Shown: positions 1 to 7,173 of the stretch, one piece after another
Layout of the letters: every line of letters starts with the position of its first letter
Numbering within the stretch: the first letter of the stretch is position 1
NCBI GenBank assembly: GCA_002313925.1
Contig: DCAZ01000060.1
Location: forward strand, 1-15,929
From: Gemmatimonadales bacterium UBA1120
GTDB taxonomy: Bacteria > Gemmatimonadota > Gemmatimonadetes > Longimicrobiales > Gaopeijiaceae
Length of the DNA: 15,929 nt
Direction: 5' to 3'
Notes under the pieces: generated by a model
Database searches by the model: none
The model's input: the letters and a program-made list of their open reading frames with translations, nothing else
Told to the model about the DNA's origin: nothing
Made by a program: the position numbers and the translations under genes

Positions 1-77
1 AGAATATTTTGAGAGCATGGCTAAAGTAAACTGACAACCCGAGTGAAGTGTCATCACAAGGTGCTAGGTTATTCTAT

Positions 78-93
78 TAACCGGAAGCGGTTA
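78..93. other. Small perfect hairpin upstream of the M28 lipoprotein gene
   Basis: TAACCG (78-83) and CGGTTA (88-93) form a perfect 6-bp inverted repeat around the tetraloop GAAG. It ends 31 bases before the lipoprotein start codon. No run of T follows, so it does not look like an intrinsic terminator on the plus strand. It could be a 5' leader structure, an operator half-site pair, or chance. The rest of bases 1-124 shows no recognisable gene. Confidence 0.25.
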
Positions 94-124
94 GCATGAC
101 CAGATTCTCTCGGATTCAGGTATT

Positions 125-1063
125 ATGCGCTCAAACTTGAGTTATTTGACGACCGTCCTCGTCATTACGGCATGTGGAGGGGACATTCCCCAAGGCCCTA
201 TGCCGGGTCGCCCTTCTTTCGAAGGCGAGCGAGCTCAAGACCTAGTTGAACTACAAGTAAATTTTGGGCCGCGTATACCCGGTACAGTTGGTCACGATCG
301 CCAACTTCGTTGGATGCTTGCACGACTTGATTCGTTCGCCCCAGAAGTGATTGCTGACACATTTACTTATGTAACTACATCCTTGGACTCGCTTACTCTT
401 GTAAATGTACTTGCGCGTTACCGCCCAGAGGCTGATCGGCGCCTTCTTTTGCTTGCTCATTGGGATACCCGGCCACGGTCAGACCAGGCGAAGGATCCGG
501 CCGAGCAAGAACTGCCTGTTCCAGGTGCGAACGATGGGGGGTCGGGTACGGCAGTGTTACTCGAATTAGCCCGGATCATGTCCGATGCCCTACCACCGCT
601 CGGTATAGATCTCTTATTTGTGGACGGAGAGGACTATGGTCCTGAGTCAGCGGATATGTTTATTGGAGCCCGGAGATATGCGGATCAATTGTCTCTGTTG
701 AGTTCAGGTATGAGACCAATGTACGGAGTTCTACTGGATATGGTCGGGGATGCAGATCCAAGCTTTCCCATAGAGGGGTATTCCGCTCAGCATGCACTGC
801 CTGTAGTTCGGAAGGTTTGGAGGACTGCTGCGAGACTGGGCTACTCTAATTTCTTTCCTGAGTCCGTGGGAATTCGATTGGGTGACGATCACATACCGCT
901 TAATGAGGCAGGCCTTCAAACCATCAATATCATAGACTTCACCTACGGCGGTTCGGACAATATGTACTGGCACACTCCGGAGGACCTCCCTTCACATGTT
1001 AGTGCCACAACACTGGAAATCGTTGGAGAGGTCATGACCGAGTTGATCTATTCAGGGGGGTAG
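125..1063 (+). CDS. M28-family zinc peptidase / glutaminyl-peptide cyclotransferase-like lipoprotein
   Basis: A 312-residue protein, probably a membrane-anchored envelope lipoprotein. Residues 1-16 are a short hydrophobic signal ending in the lipobox I-T-A-C with the lipidated cysteine at 17. The rest is an M28 metallopeptidase-type domain. Metal and catalytic residues visible are AHWDT (His112, Asp114), GANDGGSG (Asp137), DGED (Glu169, Asp170), LDMVGD (Asp205) and WHTPED (His283). The DDHIPL motif (254-259) and the WHT-x-D-D-like motif resemble glutaminyl cyclases (pyroglutamate-forming) more than ordinary aminopeptidases, but the two activities cannot be separated by eye. The start is ATG at 125 with only a weak purine stretch (CAGG) upstream. 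An ATG at 97 is in another frame and reaches a stop after 14 codons. The next gene begins 74 bases downstream. Confidence 0.85.
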   Translation: MRSNLSYLTTVLVITACGGDIPQGPMPGRPSFEGERAQDLVELQVNFGPRIPGTVGHDRQLRWMLARLDSFAPEVIADTFTYVTTSLDSLTLVNVLARYRPEADRRLLLLAHWDTRPRSDQAKDPAEQELPVPGANDGGSGTAVLLELARIMSDALPPLGIDLLFVDGEDYGPESADMFIGARRYADQLSLLSSGMRPMYGVLLDMVGDADPSFPIEGYSAQHALPVVRKVWRTAARLGYSNFFPESVGIRLGDDHIPLNEAGLQTINIIDFTYGGSDNMYWHTPEDLPSHVSATTLEIVGEVMTELIYSGG

Positions 1064-1137
1064 GCCTCTGAGTCTTCGGCCTGTAGAATCCCCGGCCCAG
1101 CTAGAGATCTATTTTCTACCCCCCAAGGACGAGGCTC

Positions 1138-2082
1138 ATGTCAGACACTAACACTGCCCGTGTTGCAGTCGTGCAGACTGCGGCCATCCCTTTCGATCTT
1201 GATGCCACGGTTGAGCATGTGTGTTCTATGACTGTTGATGCGGCAAAACAGGGAGCTCAACTCGTTCTGTTTCCTGAGGCCTATGTCGGTGGATATCCCA
1301 GGGGGCTGGCCTTTGGGACCGCAGTTGGGGGCCGTTCGGAAGCTGGCCGAAGAACTTGGGAGCGGTATTGGGCAACCTCGATAGAAGTTCCAGGGCCTGA
1401 AGTCGATCGTATGAGAGAGGCAGCCGCTGGGGCCGGTGTTTACCTTTGTGTGGGTGTTGTGGAGAGAGACAGCACCTATAGCGGAGGCACGCTCTTCTGC
1501 ACTCTGCTATACATCGGCGCAGACGGGTCACTGCTTGGGAAGCACCGCAAGCTAAAGCCGACGGGAGCTGAGCGCTTAATCTGGGGTGAGGGGGATGGGA
1601 GTACGCTTACTGTGATCGAAACTCCTTTTGGCAAGGTTGGTGGCCTGATCTGTTGGGAGAACTACATGCCGTTGGCCCGCATGGCCATGTATGGTAAGGG
1701 GGTTGAGATCTATCTTGCCCCTACGGCTGACTCCCGTGAGCGCTGGCTGTCTACTCTGCAACACATCGCACTTGAGGGCAGATGCTTTGTGCTGGGCTGT
1801 AATCAGTATGTGCGACGGGACATGTATCCTGCTGATCTTGAGACCAAGTCAGACCTCGAAGACTGGCCCGAGACATTAAGCCGAGGTGGCTCAGCTATTT
1901 ATAGCCCCCTAGGGGAGTGTTTGGCTGGGCCATTATGGGATCAGGAAGGTATGCTCATTGCAGACTTAGATATGTCGGCAGTCCCACGCAGTAAGTTTGA
2001 CTTCGATGTGACTGGACATTACGCCCGCCCTGATGTCTTCCGGCTTGACATAGACGAGTCTCCTAAGCCCCCAGTGGGTTAG
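1138..2082 (+). CDS. Nitrilase (branch 1 of the carbon-nitrogen hydrolase superfamily)
   Basis: A 314-residue cytoplasmic enzyme predicted to hydrolyse an organic nitrile to the carboxylic acid and ammonia. The Glu-Lys-Cys triad is complete: Glu47 in LFPEAYVGGYPRG, Lys138 in KHRKLKPT, and Cys172 in GGLICWENYMPL. The CWENYMPL context and the HRKLKPT...ERLIWGEGDG run are typical of true nitrilases (aliphatic, aryl or arylacetonitrilase, cyanide hydratase relatives) rather than amidases or N-carbamoyl hydrolases. Length is slightly short of the 330-370 residues common for the family. The missing part is the C-terminal tail, not the catalytic fold. AAGGA followed by GAGG lies just upstream of ATG 1138. 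The substrate cannot be told from the sequence. It sits 93 bases before an ornithine aminotransferase, so co-transcription is possible but unproven. Confidence 0.9.
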   Translation: MSDTNTARVAVVQTAAIPFDLDATVEHVCSMTVDAAKQGAQLVLFPEAYVGGYPRGLAFGTAVGGRSEAGRRTWERYWATSIEVPGPEVDRMREAAAGAGVYLCVGVVERDSTYSGGTLFCTLLYIGADGSLLGKHRKLKPTGAERLIWGEGDGSTLTVIETPFGKVGGLICWENYMPLARMAMYGKGVEIYLAPTADSRERWLSTLQHIALEGRCFVLGCNQYVRRDMYPADLETKSDLEDWPETLSRGGSAIYSPLGECLAGPLWDQEGMLIADLDMSAVPRSKFDFDVTGHYARPDVFRLDIDESPKPPVG

Positions 2083-2175
2083 GCGATACCTATATCCGCT
2101 GATGATGGAGCGCCTAGTCGCCTTGGACGTGACTTAGTATACTAATCAAGTGCATAATCATGCAGACACGGAGAG

Positions 2176-3396
2176 ATGATGACGCAGGCGAGAATGTCTA
2201 GAGTGGAAGCGTTTCTGACGGAAGTCGACCGCTACAGCGCGCATAACTACCATCCACTTCCAGTTGTGCTGGAAGGTGGAGAGGGCTCTTGGGTGTGGGA
2301 CGTGGACGGAAACAGGTACCTGGATATGCTGAGTGCGTATTCAGCGCTCAATCAGGGGCACAGGCACCCCTCAATTATCGGTGCAGCATTATCCCAGATG
2401 CAGAAACTGACGTTGACGTCGCGAGCATTCCATAACGATCAGATGGGGCCGTTCTTGAATGCACTGTGTGAGGTGACAGGCTTTGAAAAAGCATTACCGA
2501 TGAATACAGGAGCTGAGGCTGTAGAAACTGCGATCAAGATGGTACGAAAGTGGGGTTACAAGATTAAGGGAGTGCCTGAAGACAGGGCGGAAATCATAGT
2601 TTGTGAGAACAATTTCCACGGCCGCACCACGACTATCGTGGGCTTTTCTTCTGAAGATCAATATAAGGATGGGTTCGGTCCCTTTACCCCTGGCTTCGTA
2701 GAAATCCCATACGGGAACCCTGAAGCGCTCGAAGCGGCAATCAACCAAAACACGGTTGGTTTTTTGGTGGAACCGCTTCAGGGCGAGGGTGGTGTTGTTG
2801 TTCCCCCCCCAGGGTTCTTGAGCACGGCAAGGGAACTCTGCACAGCGAACCGAGTCGCCTTTATGGCCGATGAAATCCAAACGGGCCTGGGTCGCACTGG
2901 AAGAATGTTCTGCTGCGACTGGGAGTCGGTTCGTCCTGATGTTCAGATCGTCGGTAAAGCACTCGGTGGAGGTGTCTACCCAGTCTCAGCGACAATCGCG
3001 GATGCCGAATTTATGGATGTATTTGACCCAGGAGACCATGGATCGACATTCGGAGGAAATCCGTTGGGAGCTGCGGTTGGACTGGCCTCACTAAATGTGA
3101 TAGTTGATGAGAAACTGCCGGAGCGCTCAGATCAACTCGGAGGCTGGTTTATGGATCAACTCCGCGAGTTTGAGTCACCACATATCAAAGAAGTGCGAGG
3201 CAAAGGCTTGATGATTGGTGTGGTAATCAAAGAGTCAAGCGGAGTGGCTAGACCGTTTTGCGAAGCGCTTCACGCTCGTGGAATCCTTGCCAAAGAAACC
3301 CATCACCAGGTGATTCGGTTTGCTCCGCCGCTTACAATTGATAAGGAAGATCTGCGTTTTGCGCTCAGCCAAGCAAAAGAAGTTCTGAGCGCCTAG
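2176..3396 (+). CDS. rocD: Ornithine aminotransferase (ornithine--oxo-acid transaminase)
   Basis: A 406-residue class-III PLP aminotransferase that moves the delta-amino group of ornithine to 2-oxoglutarate, giving glutamate semialdehyde for proline or glutamate. Visible features are the PLP-binding NTGAEAVE (110-117), the FHGRT loop, MADEIQTGLGRTG with Asp232, and the Schiff-base Lys261 in VGKALGGGVYPVS. Three residues regarded as diagnostic of ornithine rather than acetylornithine or GABA aminotransferase are present: Tyr55 (SAYSALNQGH), Arg150 (FHGRT) and Glu204 (LQGEGGVVV), matching human Tyr85, Arg180 and Glu235. Length is normal for the bacterial enzyme. There are tandem ATG codons at 2176 and 2179. 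GGAGA at 2170-2174 spaces slightly better to the second, so the start could be one codon later. The gene converges on the minus-strand yggX-like gene 74 bases away. Confidence 0.93.
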   Translation: MMTQARMSRVEAFLTEVDRYSAHNYHPLPVVLEGGEGSWVWDVDGNRYLDMLSAYSALNQGHRHPSIIGAALSQMQKLTLTSRAFHNDQMGPFLNALCEVTGFEKALPMNTGAEAVETAIKMVRKWGYKIKGVPEDRAEIIVCENNFHGRTTTIVGFSSEDQYKDGFGPFTPGFVEIPYGNPEALEAAINQNTVGFLVEPLQGEGGVVVPPPGFLSTARELCTANRVAFMADEIQTGLGRTGRMFCCDWESVRPDVQIVGKALGGGVYPVSATIADAEFMDVFDPGDHGSTFGGNPLGAAVGLASLNVIVDEKLPERSDQLGGWFMDQLREFESPHIKEVRGKGLMIGVVIKESSGVARPFCEALHARGILAKETHHQVIRFAPPLTIDKEDLRFALSQAKEVLSA

Positions 3397-3470
3397 TAGG
3401 AGGTGCGGCTGATCCTAGACGCAGCTTATTCTTAGGGATGGGGCAGTTGGAGATTGGTTGATGCAGTTAC

Positions 3471-3770
3471 TCAACTCCCGGGGGGAGCCCAGTCAATTGT
3501 GCCCTGCTTAGAGGTGTCTATCTCTTTGCCCTCGCCACCCTGTAATAAGACGTGCTCAATTTGTTCATACAGAAATTCGCGGGCCTTCGGTTCGCGGGGG
3601 TCCAGCCCATAATGGTTGATGAGCGAAGTCTGATGCTGCAGCCAATCCTGCCAGCACGATGGACAGATTTCAGCGAGTACCCGATCACCAAGTTCGTTAC
3701 GGAATGGAGCTTTGTTCAGAGGAGGAGTGTCTTTGCCACATCGGCGGCAATGCATACTCTCAGCGGTCAT
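3471..3770 (-). CDS. Fe(2+)-trafficking (YggX-like) protein with a four-cysteine zinc-ribbon signature
   Basis: A 99-residue small cytoplasmic protein. The pattern ELGDRVLAEICPSCWQDWLQHQTSLINHYGL, followed by an acidic helix containing EFLYEQIEHVLL, aligns with the YggX/oxidative-damage-protection family (in E. coli GELGKRIYNEIS...QWQHKQTMLINE). That family protects Fe-S clusters and is proposed to handle iron. Classical YggX has a single conserved N-terminal cysteine. This protein instead has two CxxC pairs, Cys8/Cys11 and Cys36/Cys39, spaced like a zinc ribbon, so it probably binds a structural metal. The start ATG 3768-3770 has no strong ribosome site; Met6 is an alternative and keeps all four cysteines. 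It is transcribed towards rocD and away from the dksA-like gene, and the 3771-3996 gap would hold both promoters. Confidence 0.8.
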   Translation of the reverse strand: MTAESMHCRRCGKDTPPLNKAPFRNELGDRVLAEICPSCWQDWLQHQTSLINHYGLDPREPKAREFLYEQIEHVLLQGGEGKEIDTSKQGTIDWAPPGS

Positions 3771-3806
3771 GTTACGGCTCGTCTTGTGATGGCGCTTCGG
3801 AGTGTG

Positions 3807-3824
3807 ATACGGATGTACCCGTAT
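3807..3824. promoter_or_regulatory. Near-palindromic 18-bp element in the divergent yggX/dksA-like gap
   Basis: ATACGG (3807-3812) and CCGTAT (3819-3824) are perfect inverted arms around six bases, which also partly pair. It lies 37 bases upstream of the minus-strand yggX-like start codon and 173 bases upstream of the dksA-like gene. That is a plausible place for an operator acting on the minus-strand gene or for a hairpin in its 5' leader. No regulator family is suggested by the arms. I could not identify a convincing -35/-10 pair in either direction in this 226-base gap. Confidence 0.25.
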
Positions 3825-3996
3825 TTATGATTTCAGGTCCCAATATCTAATTCGCACTAATCGCTCCAAAGGCTATTGTGGCAAGGCTTGACGAACTTGA
3901 CTTAAAGAGTGGATTAGGGAAACGCTGCCGTGGACGCTTCTTCGGTCGGTAATTAGTTTTGAGCACTTCCAGTTTCTTTTGTTCAGAGATAGAGAG

Positions 3997-4380
3997 ATGG
4001 CCCTCGCGAAAAAACAACTCGCGCATCTTGAAAAGCGTCTCCTTGATGAGAGAGATAGAGCCCTCAAGGCACTAGGTTTATTCGATAAGGCAGCCAAGCC
4101 CGGTCGTGAGTCAGTGGATTCTGATCTCTCTGTTTATACAGATCACATGGCGGACCAGGGTACGGAAGCTATGGAGCGCGAAAAGGCCGCAGTATTTGCA
4201 ACTAAAGAAGGCCGCTATCTATATCGAATCGAAGAGGCCCTAAGGCGTCTATACAACGACCCTAAAAATTTTGGTGTTTGCCATACCTGCGGTACTGATG
4301 TCGGCTTGGATCGCCTAGATGCGCTACCGCACGCGCGCTATTGTATCGACTGTAAGAGGAAGGAAGAGTCTGGGGGATAA
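3997..4380 (+). CDS. DksA/TraR-type C4 zinc-finger regulator
   Basis: A 127-residue protein of the DksA/TraR family, which bind in the secondary channel of RNA polymerase and tune initiation. Residues 1-30 and about 55-90 are charged helices forming the expected coiled-coil hairpin. An acidic stretch between them (DSDLSVYTDHMAD, 41-53) sits where DksA has its catalytic tip. The C4 finger is C95-H-T-C98 and C116-I-D-C119, within GVCHTCGTDVGLDRLDALP and RYCIDCKR. I chose ATG 3997. A TTG at 3979 in the same frame would add six residues (with FRDRE) but has no ribosome site. AGAGATAGAGAG directly before ATG 3997 is purine-rich but not a clean Shine-Dalgarno. It is shorter than E. coli DksA (151 residues) and closer to stand-alone TraR/YocK-type members. 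True DksA function is therefore not certain. Confidence 0.85.
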   Translation: MALAKKQLAHLEKRLLDERDRALKALGLFDKAAKPGRESVDSDLSVYTDHMADQGTEAMEREKAAVFATKEGRYLYRIEEALRRLYNDPKNFGVCHTCGTDVGLDRLDALPHARYCIDCKRKEESGG

Positions 4381-4398
4381 TGTTGAGGAAGAGGCACT

Positions 4399-5550
4399 CT
4401 AGCCTCGATGAATAACTTCCAAGAGCGAATCCCCGACCACTTCAATTTTCCAGCCTCTCATCCCCTCCACCTCTGCTAGGCTACTGAGATCTTTTGGGTT
4501 GGTCCGCGCTACCCTGGAAAGTACTGCATTGGAAAGTAGGGTGCCCTTTGCGATACCAAGTTTTTCTGCGAGAGCATTACGAACCAATTTGAGTGCTTCC
4601 AGCAACGCCTCTGTCTCTGGACTTGATCTCCTGCTTCTTGCTCTAGGGCGACTTGGATATGACTGAAGTTCAGACTCCGGTACCCGAGCTACAGACTCGA
4701 ATATACGAACCAAGTCAGAACCCTTGTTTCGGGCTAAACCCTTAGGAAACCCCTTAATGTCAAACAATTCTCGAGCGCGCTGAGGGTTCATAACAACTGC
4801 TTCTAGTAGTGGGCCATCACCGATGATCCGGAAGAGAGCCTTATCGTTTTCTCTCGCTAGCTTGTCCCTCCACTGAAGCGCCTGCCGGAGTGCTGTTAGC
4901 TGTCGCGGTGTCAGTTCACGCGCGCCCTTCACTCGGCTGACTGGATCAATTTCCTCTGAGTGTTGGACAGATGACGACGATTCTTCGAGTGCTTGGCATT
5001 CCTCGACCAACCAGGACTCTCTCCCTCTAGCTCGTAGTTCGGTACGCATCTGGTCGGAGAGTGTATTTAGGTATTGTGTGTCCGCAGCTGCATACTCGAG
5101 CATTCCTTCTGTTAGAGGCCTCATCGCCCAATCTGCCCGCTGGTACTTTTTGGAAAGCTCTATGCCGTGATAGTCCTTTAATAAACTTGCTAGACCGAGC
5201 GATTCTCGACCGTGAAGTGCTGCTGCAATCTGGGTATCAAAAAGCCCACTGAGACGGATACCAAGATCCCGGCCAAGGAGCACCAGGTCAAAGTCGGAAC
5301 CGTGCATGTTGACCTGAACGTCAGGGTGTTCCAGTGAGGGCCTCAGGAGCGGAGATACATTAAAGCCCAAAGCATCCAGGACGTAAGTTGCACTATCTGT
5401 CGTGATTTGGACGAGGCAGAGACGGTCTGAGTATCGGTGGAAGCCAGCCGCCTCGCAGTCCAACGCGATTCGTGAAGCTTGACCCAGGTCTTCCTTCAGG
5501 GTGTCAGCCTGTTTCTCGTTTTGAATGTAAATATAGCTGTGACTGGCGAT
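4399..5550 (-). CDS. rnd: Ribonuclease D, apparently starting at a non-standard ATC codon
   Basis: A 3'-5' exoribonuclease of the DEDDy class that trims tRNA 3' ends and other structured RNAs. With the start proposed here it has 383 residues (E. coli 375). Exo I is Asp31/Glu33 (ALDCEAAG), Exo II Asp88 (HGSDFDLVLL), and Exo III Tyr153/Asp157 (YAAADTQYL), close to E. coli Asp28, Glu30, Asp85, Tyr151 and Asp155. Two HRDC domains follow, about 213-290 (LTPRQLTALRQALQWRD) and 316-381. The first ordinary start in frame is TTG 5461-5463, which would put the Exo I aspartate at residue 2 and delete the first strand. Upstream codons read SHSYIYIQNEKQADTL, a normal RNase D N-terminus, and stay open to TAA at 5572-5574. 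The only well-placed site is AAGGAG (5557-5562, minus strand), 6 bases before ATC 5548-5550. A sequencing change from ATG is also possible. Confidence 0.85.
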   Translation of the reverse strand: MASHSYIYIQNEKQADTLKEDLGQASRIALDCEAAGFHRYSDRLCLVQITTDSATYVLDALGFNVSPLLRPSLEHPDVQVNMHGSDFDLVLLGRDLGIRLSGLFDTQIAAALHGRESLGLASLLKDYHGIELSKKYQRADWAMRPLTEGMLEYAAADTQYLNTLSDQMRTELRARGRESWLVEECQALEESSSSVQHSEEIDPVSRVKGARELTPRQLTALRQALQWRDKLARENDKALFRIIGDGPLLEAVVMNPQRARELFDIKGFPKGLARNKGSDLVRIFESVARVPESELQSYPSRPRARSRRSSPETEALLEALKLVRNALAEKLGIAKGTLLSNAVLSRVARTNPKDLSSLAEVEGMRGWKIEVVGDSLLEVIHRG

Positions 5551-5556
5551 GCGATG

Positions 5557-5562
5557 CTCCTT
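5557..5562 (-). promoter_or_regulatory. Strong ribosome binding site deciding the RNase D start
   Basis: On the minus strand AAGGAG is followed by six bases (CATCGC) and then ATC GCC AGT CAC. The spacing is near ideal for initiation at that ATC. An ATG at 5564-5566 begins before this site but is in a different frame and reaches TGA after about 20 codons. Confidence 0.5.
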
Positions 5563-5620
5563 CCATGATCGTTAAGGCACGCGCAAGGAACGCAAAGAAA
5601 AGGTGCTGATTAATTAGGTG

Positions 5621-5641
5621 CTACCCCTGAGTTAGGAGTAG
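5621..5641. other. Imperfect hairpin in the divergent rnd/pyk gap
   Basis: CTACCCCT (5621-5628) and AGGAGTAG (5634-5641) pair over 8 positions with one mismatch around the 5-base loop GAGTT. It lies 100 bases upstream of pyk and 71 bases upstream of the rnd start. No T-run follows in either direction, so it is not a recognisable terminator. It could be a leader structure or an operator. The rest of 5551-5741 holds no convincing gene, and I could not settle on a -35/-10 pair. Confidence 0.25.
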
Positions 5642-5741
5642 ATCCCAAACAGACAAGTATTGCTCCTCTGTTCCCCTCAGGCCAAGATTTATGGACTGAC
5701 TCCTTGATGGAATCTGCCCACTCTCCTTCCGTTCTGGATAG

Positions 5742-7160
5742 ATGCTTAGAACCAAAATCATTTGTACGCTTGGCCCGGCGAGTACATCACCTGACACTAT
5801 TCTAAAGTTAGTACAGGGAGGTATGAACTTAGCTCGTCTGAATATGTCGCATGGTAAGCAGGAGGATCATCGTGCGGCGATAGGCTTCATCCGTGATGCA
5901 GCCGCCCAGGTAGGTCAGCCTGTCGGAATCATGGTGGATCTTTCAGGTCCCAAGATCCGCGTCGGTGAGCTTGAGGCATCAATAGAGCTCAAGAAAGGGA
6001 AGGCCGTTGTACTGGCGCCGTCCGATAAAGTGCAGCCTGGAGAAATTCCTTGCTCATACCGCCCACTTTCACGAGAGCTTCAGCCAGGGGATATTTTGTT
6101 CTTAGACGATGGCCTCCTGGAGCTTCGGTGTATTGGAACTGAGGGGGACCGGACAGAGCTGGAAGTGGTCCGTGGAGGATTCCTCAAGGCCCGAAAAGGA
6201 ATAAATCTTCCGGGCGTTACGCTTACAGCACCATCCTTGACCGAAAAAGATCTTTCCGATTTGGAATTTGCGCTTGAGGAAAGTGTCGAGTATGTCGCGC
6301 TTTCTTTTGTTCGTGGTCCAGAGGATATAATCGACATCAAGAAGAGAGTGGGAGACCAGGCGCTAGTTATAGCCAAGATTGAAAAAGCCGAAGCATTACG
6401 GACTATTGAAGAGATTCTTCCTGAGACTGATGCTGTAATGGTGGCTCGAGGAGATTTGGGGGTGGAACTTCCGTTCGAGCGAGTTCCACTGGCTCAGAAG
6501 CGGATTGTAGAAATGGCCAACCTTTATGCCCGTCCGGTAATTACAGCTACACAGATGCTAGAATCCATGCTTGAAAACGCAAGGCCGACGCGGGCTGAAG
6601 CATCCGACGTTGCAAATGCGATTCTCGATGGTACAGATGCCCTTATGCTCTCTGGGGAAACGGCTGTAGGTCGATACCCCAGGGAGGCCCTTGAGGCACT
6701 CATCAACATTGGAACTGAGATTGAGCGCAGTGGCTTCTTGGTTCGTGGACCTCAGTACTTGACGCATCCCGGTAGGGATTCACGTGGTGGCGCATCATCT
6801 CAAGAGCACGCGGTCGCAGCCGCTACAGTAGATGCTGTGCGCAGGGTGAACGCACCCGCGATCGTGGTCATAACACGCTCGGGTTTTTCCGCCAGGCTGG
6901 TTTCGTCCTATCGCCCAGCGGTTCCAGTGTTCGCGGTGACCACCGATCAAGTTACCTATCGTCAGCTCTCTATGGTGTGGGGAGTGCAGCCTGTCTTGGC
7001 AGAAAATATAGAGGTTTCCTACAACTCGCTCACAGCATTTGGACTTGAATCTGTCCTCAGTAGTGGGGTTGGAGAGGCAGGAGCTGTGATACCAGTAACC
7101 GCTGGGTATCCCTTCCATCAATCTGGATCAACGAACACGATGCGACTGGAGCATCTCTAG
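5742..7160 (+). CDS. pyk: Pyruvate kinase
   Basis: A 472-residue glycolytic enzyme that converts phosphoenolpyruvate and ADP to pyruvate and ATP. N-terminal TKIICTLGPAS and ARLNMSHG (Arg32, Asn34, Ser36) open the barrel. The B domain follows from about residue 71 to 160. Catalytic Lys212 is in VIAKIEKAEAL with metal ligand Glu214. ARGDLGVELP gives the second metal ligand Asp238, and TATQMLESM contains Thr270. LSGETAVGRYP and a full C-terminal domain complete a standard-length protein. The phosphate-binding strand reads DLSGPKIRV, placing Lys71 where potassium-dependent pyruvate kinases have Glu (rabbit 117) and Leu67 where they have Thr113. This is the pattern described for potassium-independent enzymes. 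ATG 5742 has only a weak GGATAG upstream. It probably heads a cluster with the next two genes, since the following start is 13 bases away. Confidence 0.96.
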   Translation: MLRTKIICTLGPASTSPDTILKLVQGGMNLARLNMSHGKQEDHRAAIGFIRDAAAQVGQPVGIMVDLSGPKIRVGELEASIELKKGKAVVLAPSDKVQPGEIPCSYRPLSRELQPGDILFLDDGLLELRCIGTEGDRTELEVVRGGFLKARKGINLPGVTLTAPSLTEKDLSDLEFALEESVEYVALSFVRGPEDIIDIKKRVGDQALVIAKIEKAEALRTIEEILPETDAVMVARGDLGVELPFERVPLAQKRIVEMANLYARPVITATQMLESMLENARPTRAEASDVANAILDGTDALMLSGETAVGRYPREALEALINIGTEIERSGFLVRGPQYLTHPGRDSRGGASSQEHAVAAATVDAVRRVNAPAIVVITRSGFSARLVSSYRPAVPVFAVTTDQVTYRQLSMVWGVQPVLAENIEVSYNSLTAFGLESVLSSGVGEAGAVIPVTAGYPFHQSGSTNTMRLEHL

Positions 7161-7173
7161 GGAACTGCAATAA

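Noticed and set aside
2..34. Possible tail of an upstream gene ending in TGA at 32-34
   Set aside because: Only ten codons are visible and they carry no recognisable motif, so a partial gene cannot be supported.
2138..2143. TATACT, a -10-like hexamer upstream of rocD
   Set aside because: The only decent -35 (TTGGAC) is 9 bases away, far too close, and nothing resembling TTGACA is 16-18 bases upstream.
3398..3415. AGGAGG-like ribosome site right after the rocD stop codon
   Set aside because: No start codon at proper spacing opens a frame of useful length; the nearest candidate frame ends within a few codons and converges on the yggX-like gene.
3397..3470. Possible bidirectional terminator between rocD and the yggX-like gene
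   Set aside because: Only a weak AGTTG/CAACT or GTTGA/TCAAC pairing with a large loop and no T-run on either strand. A terminator is expected here, but the sequence does not show one I can defend.
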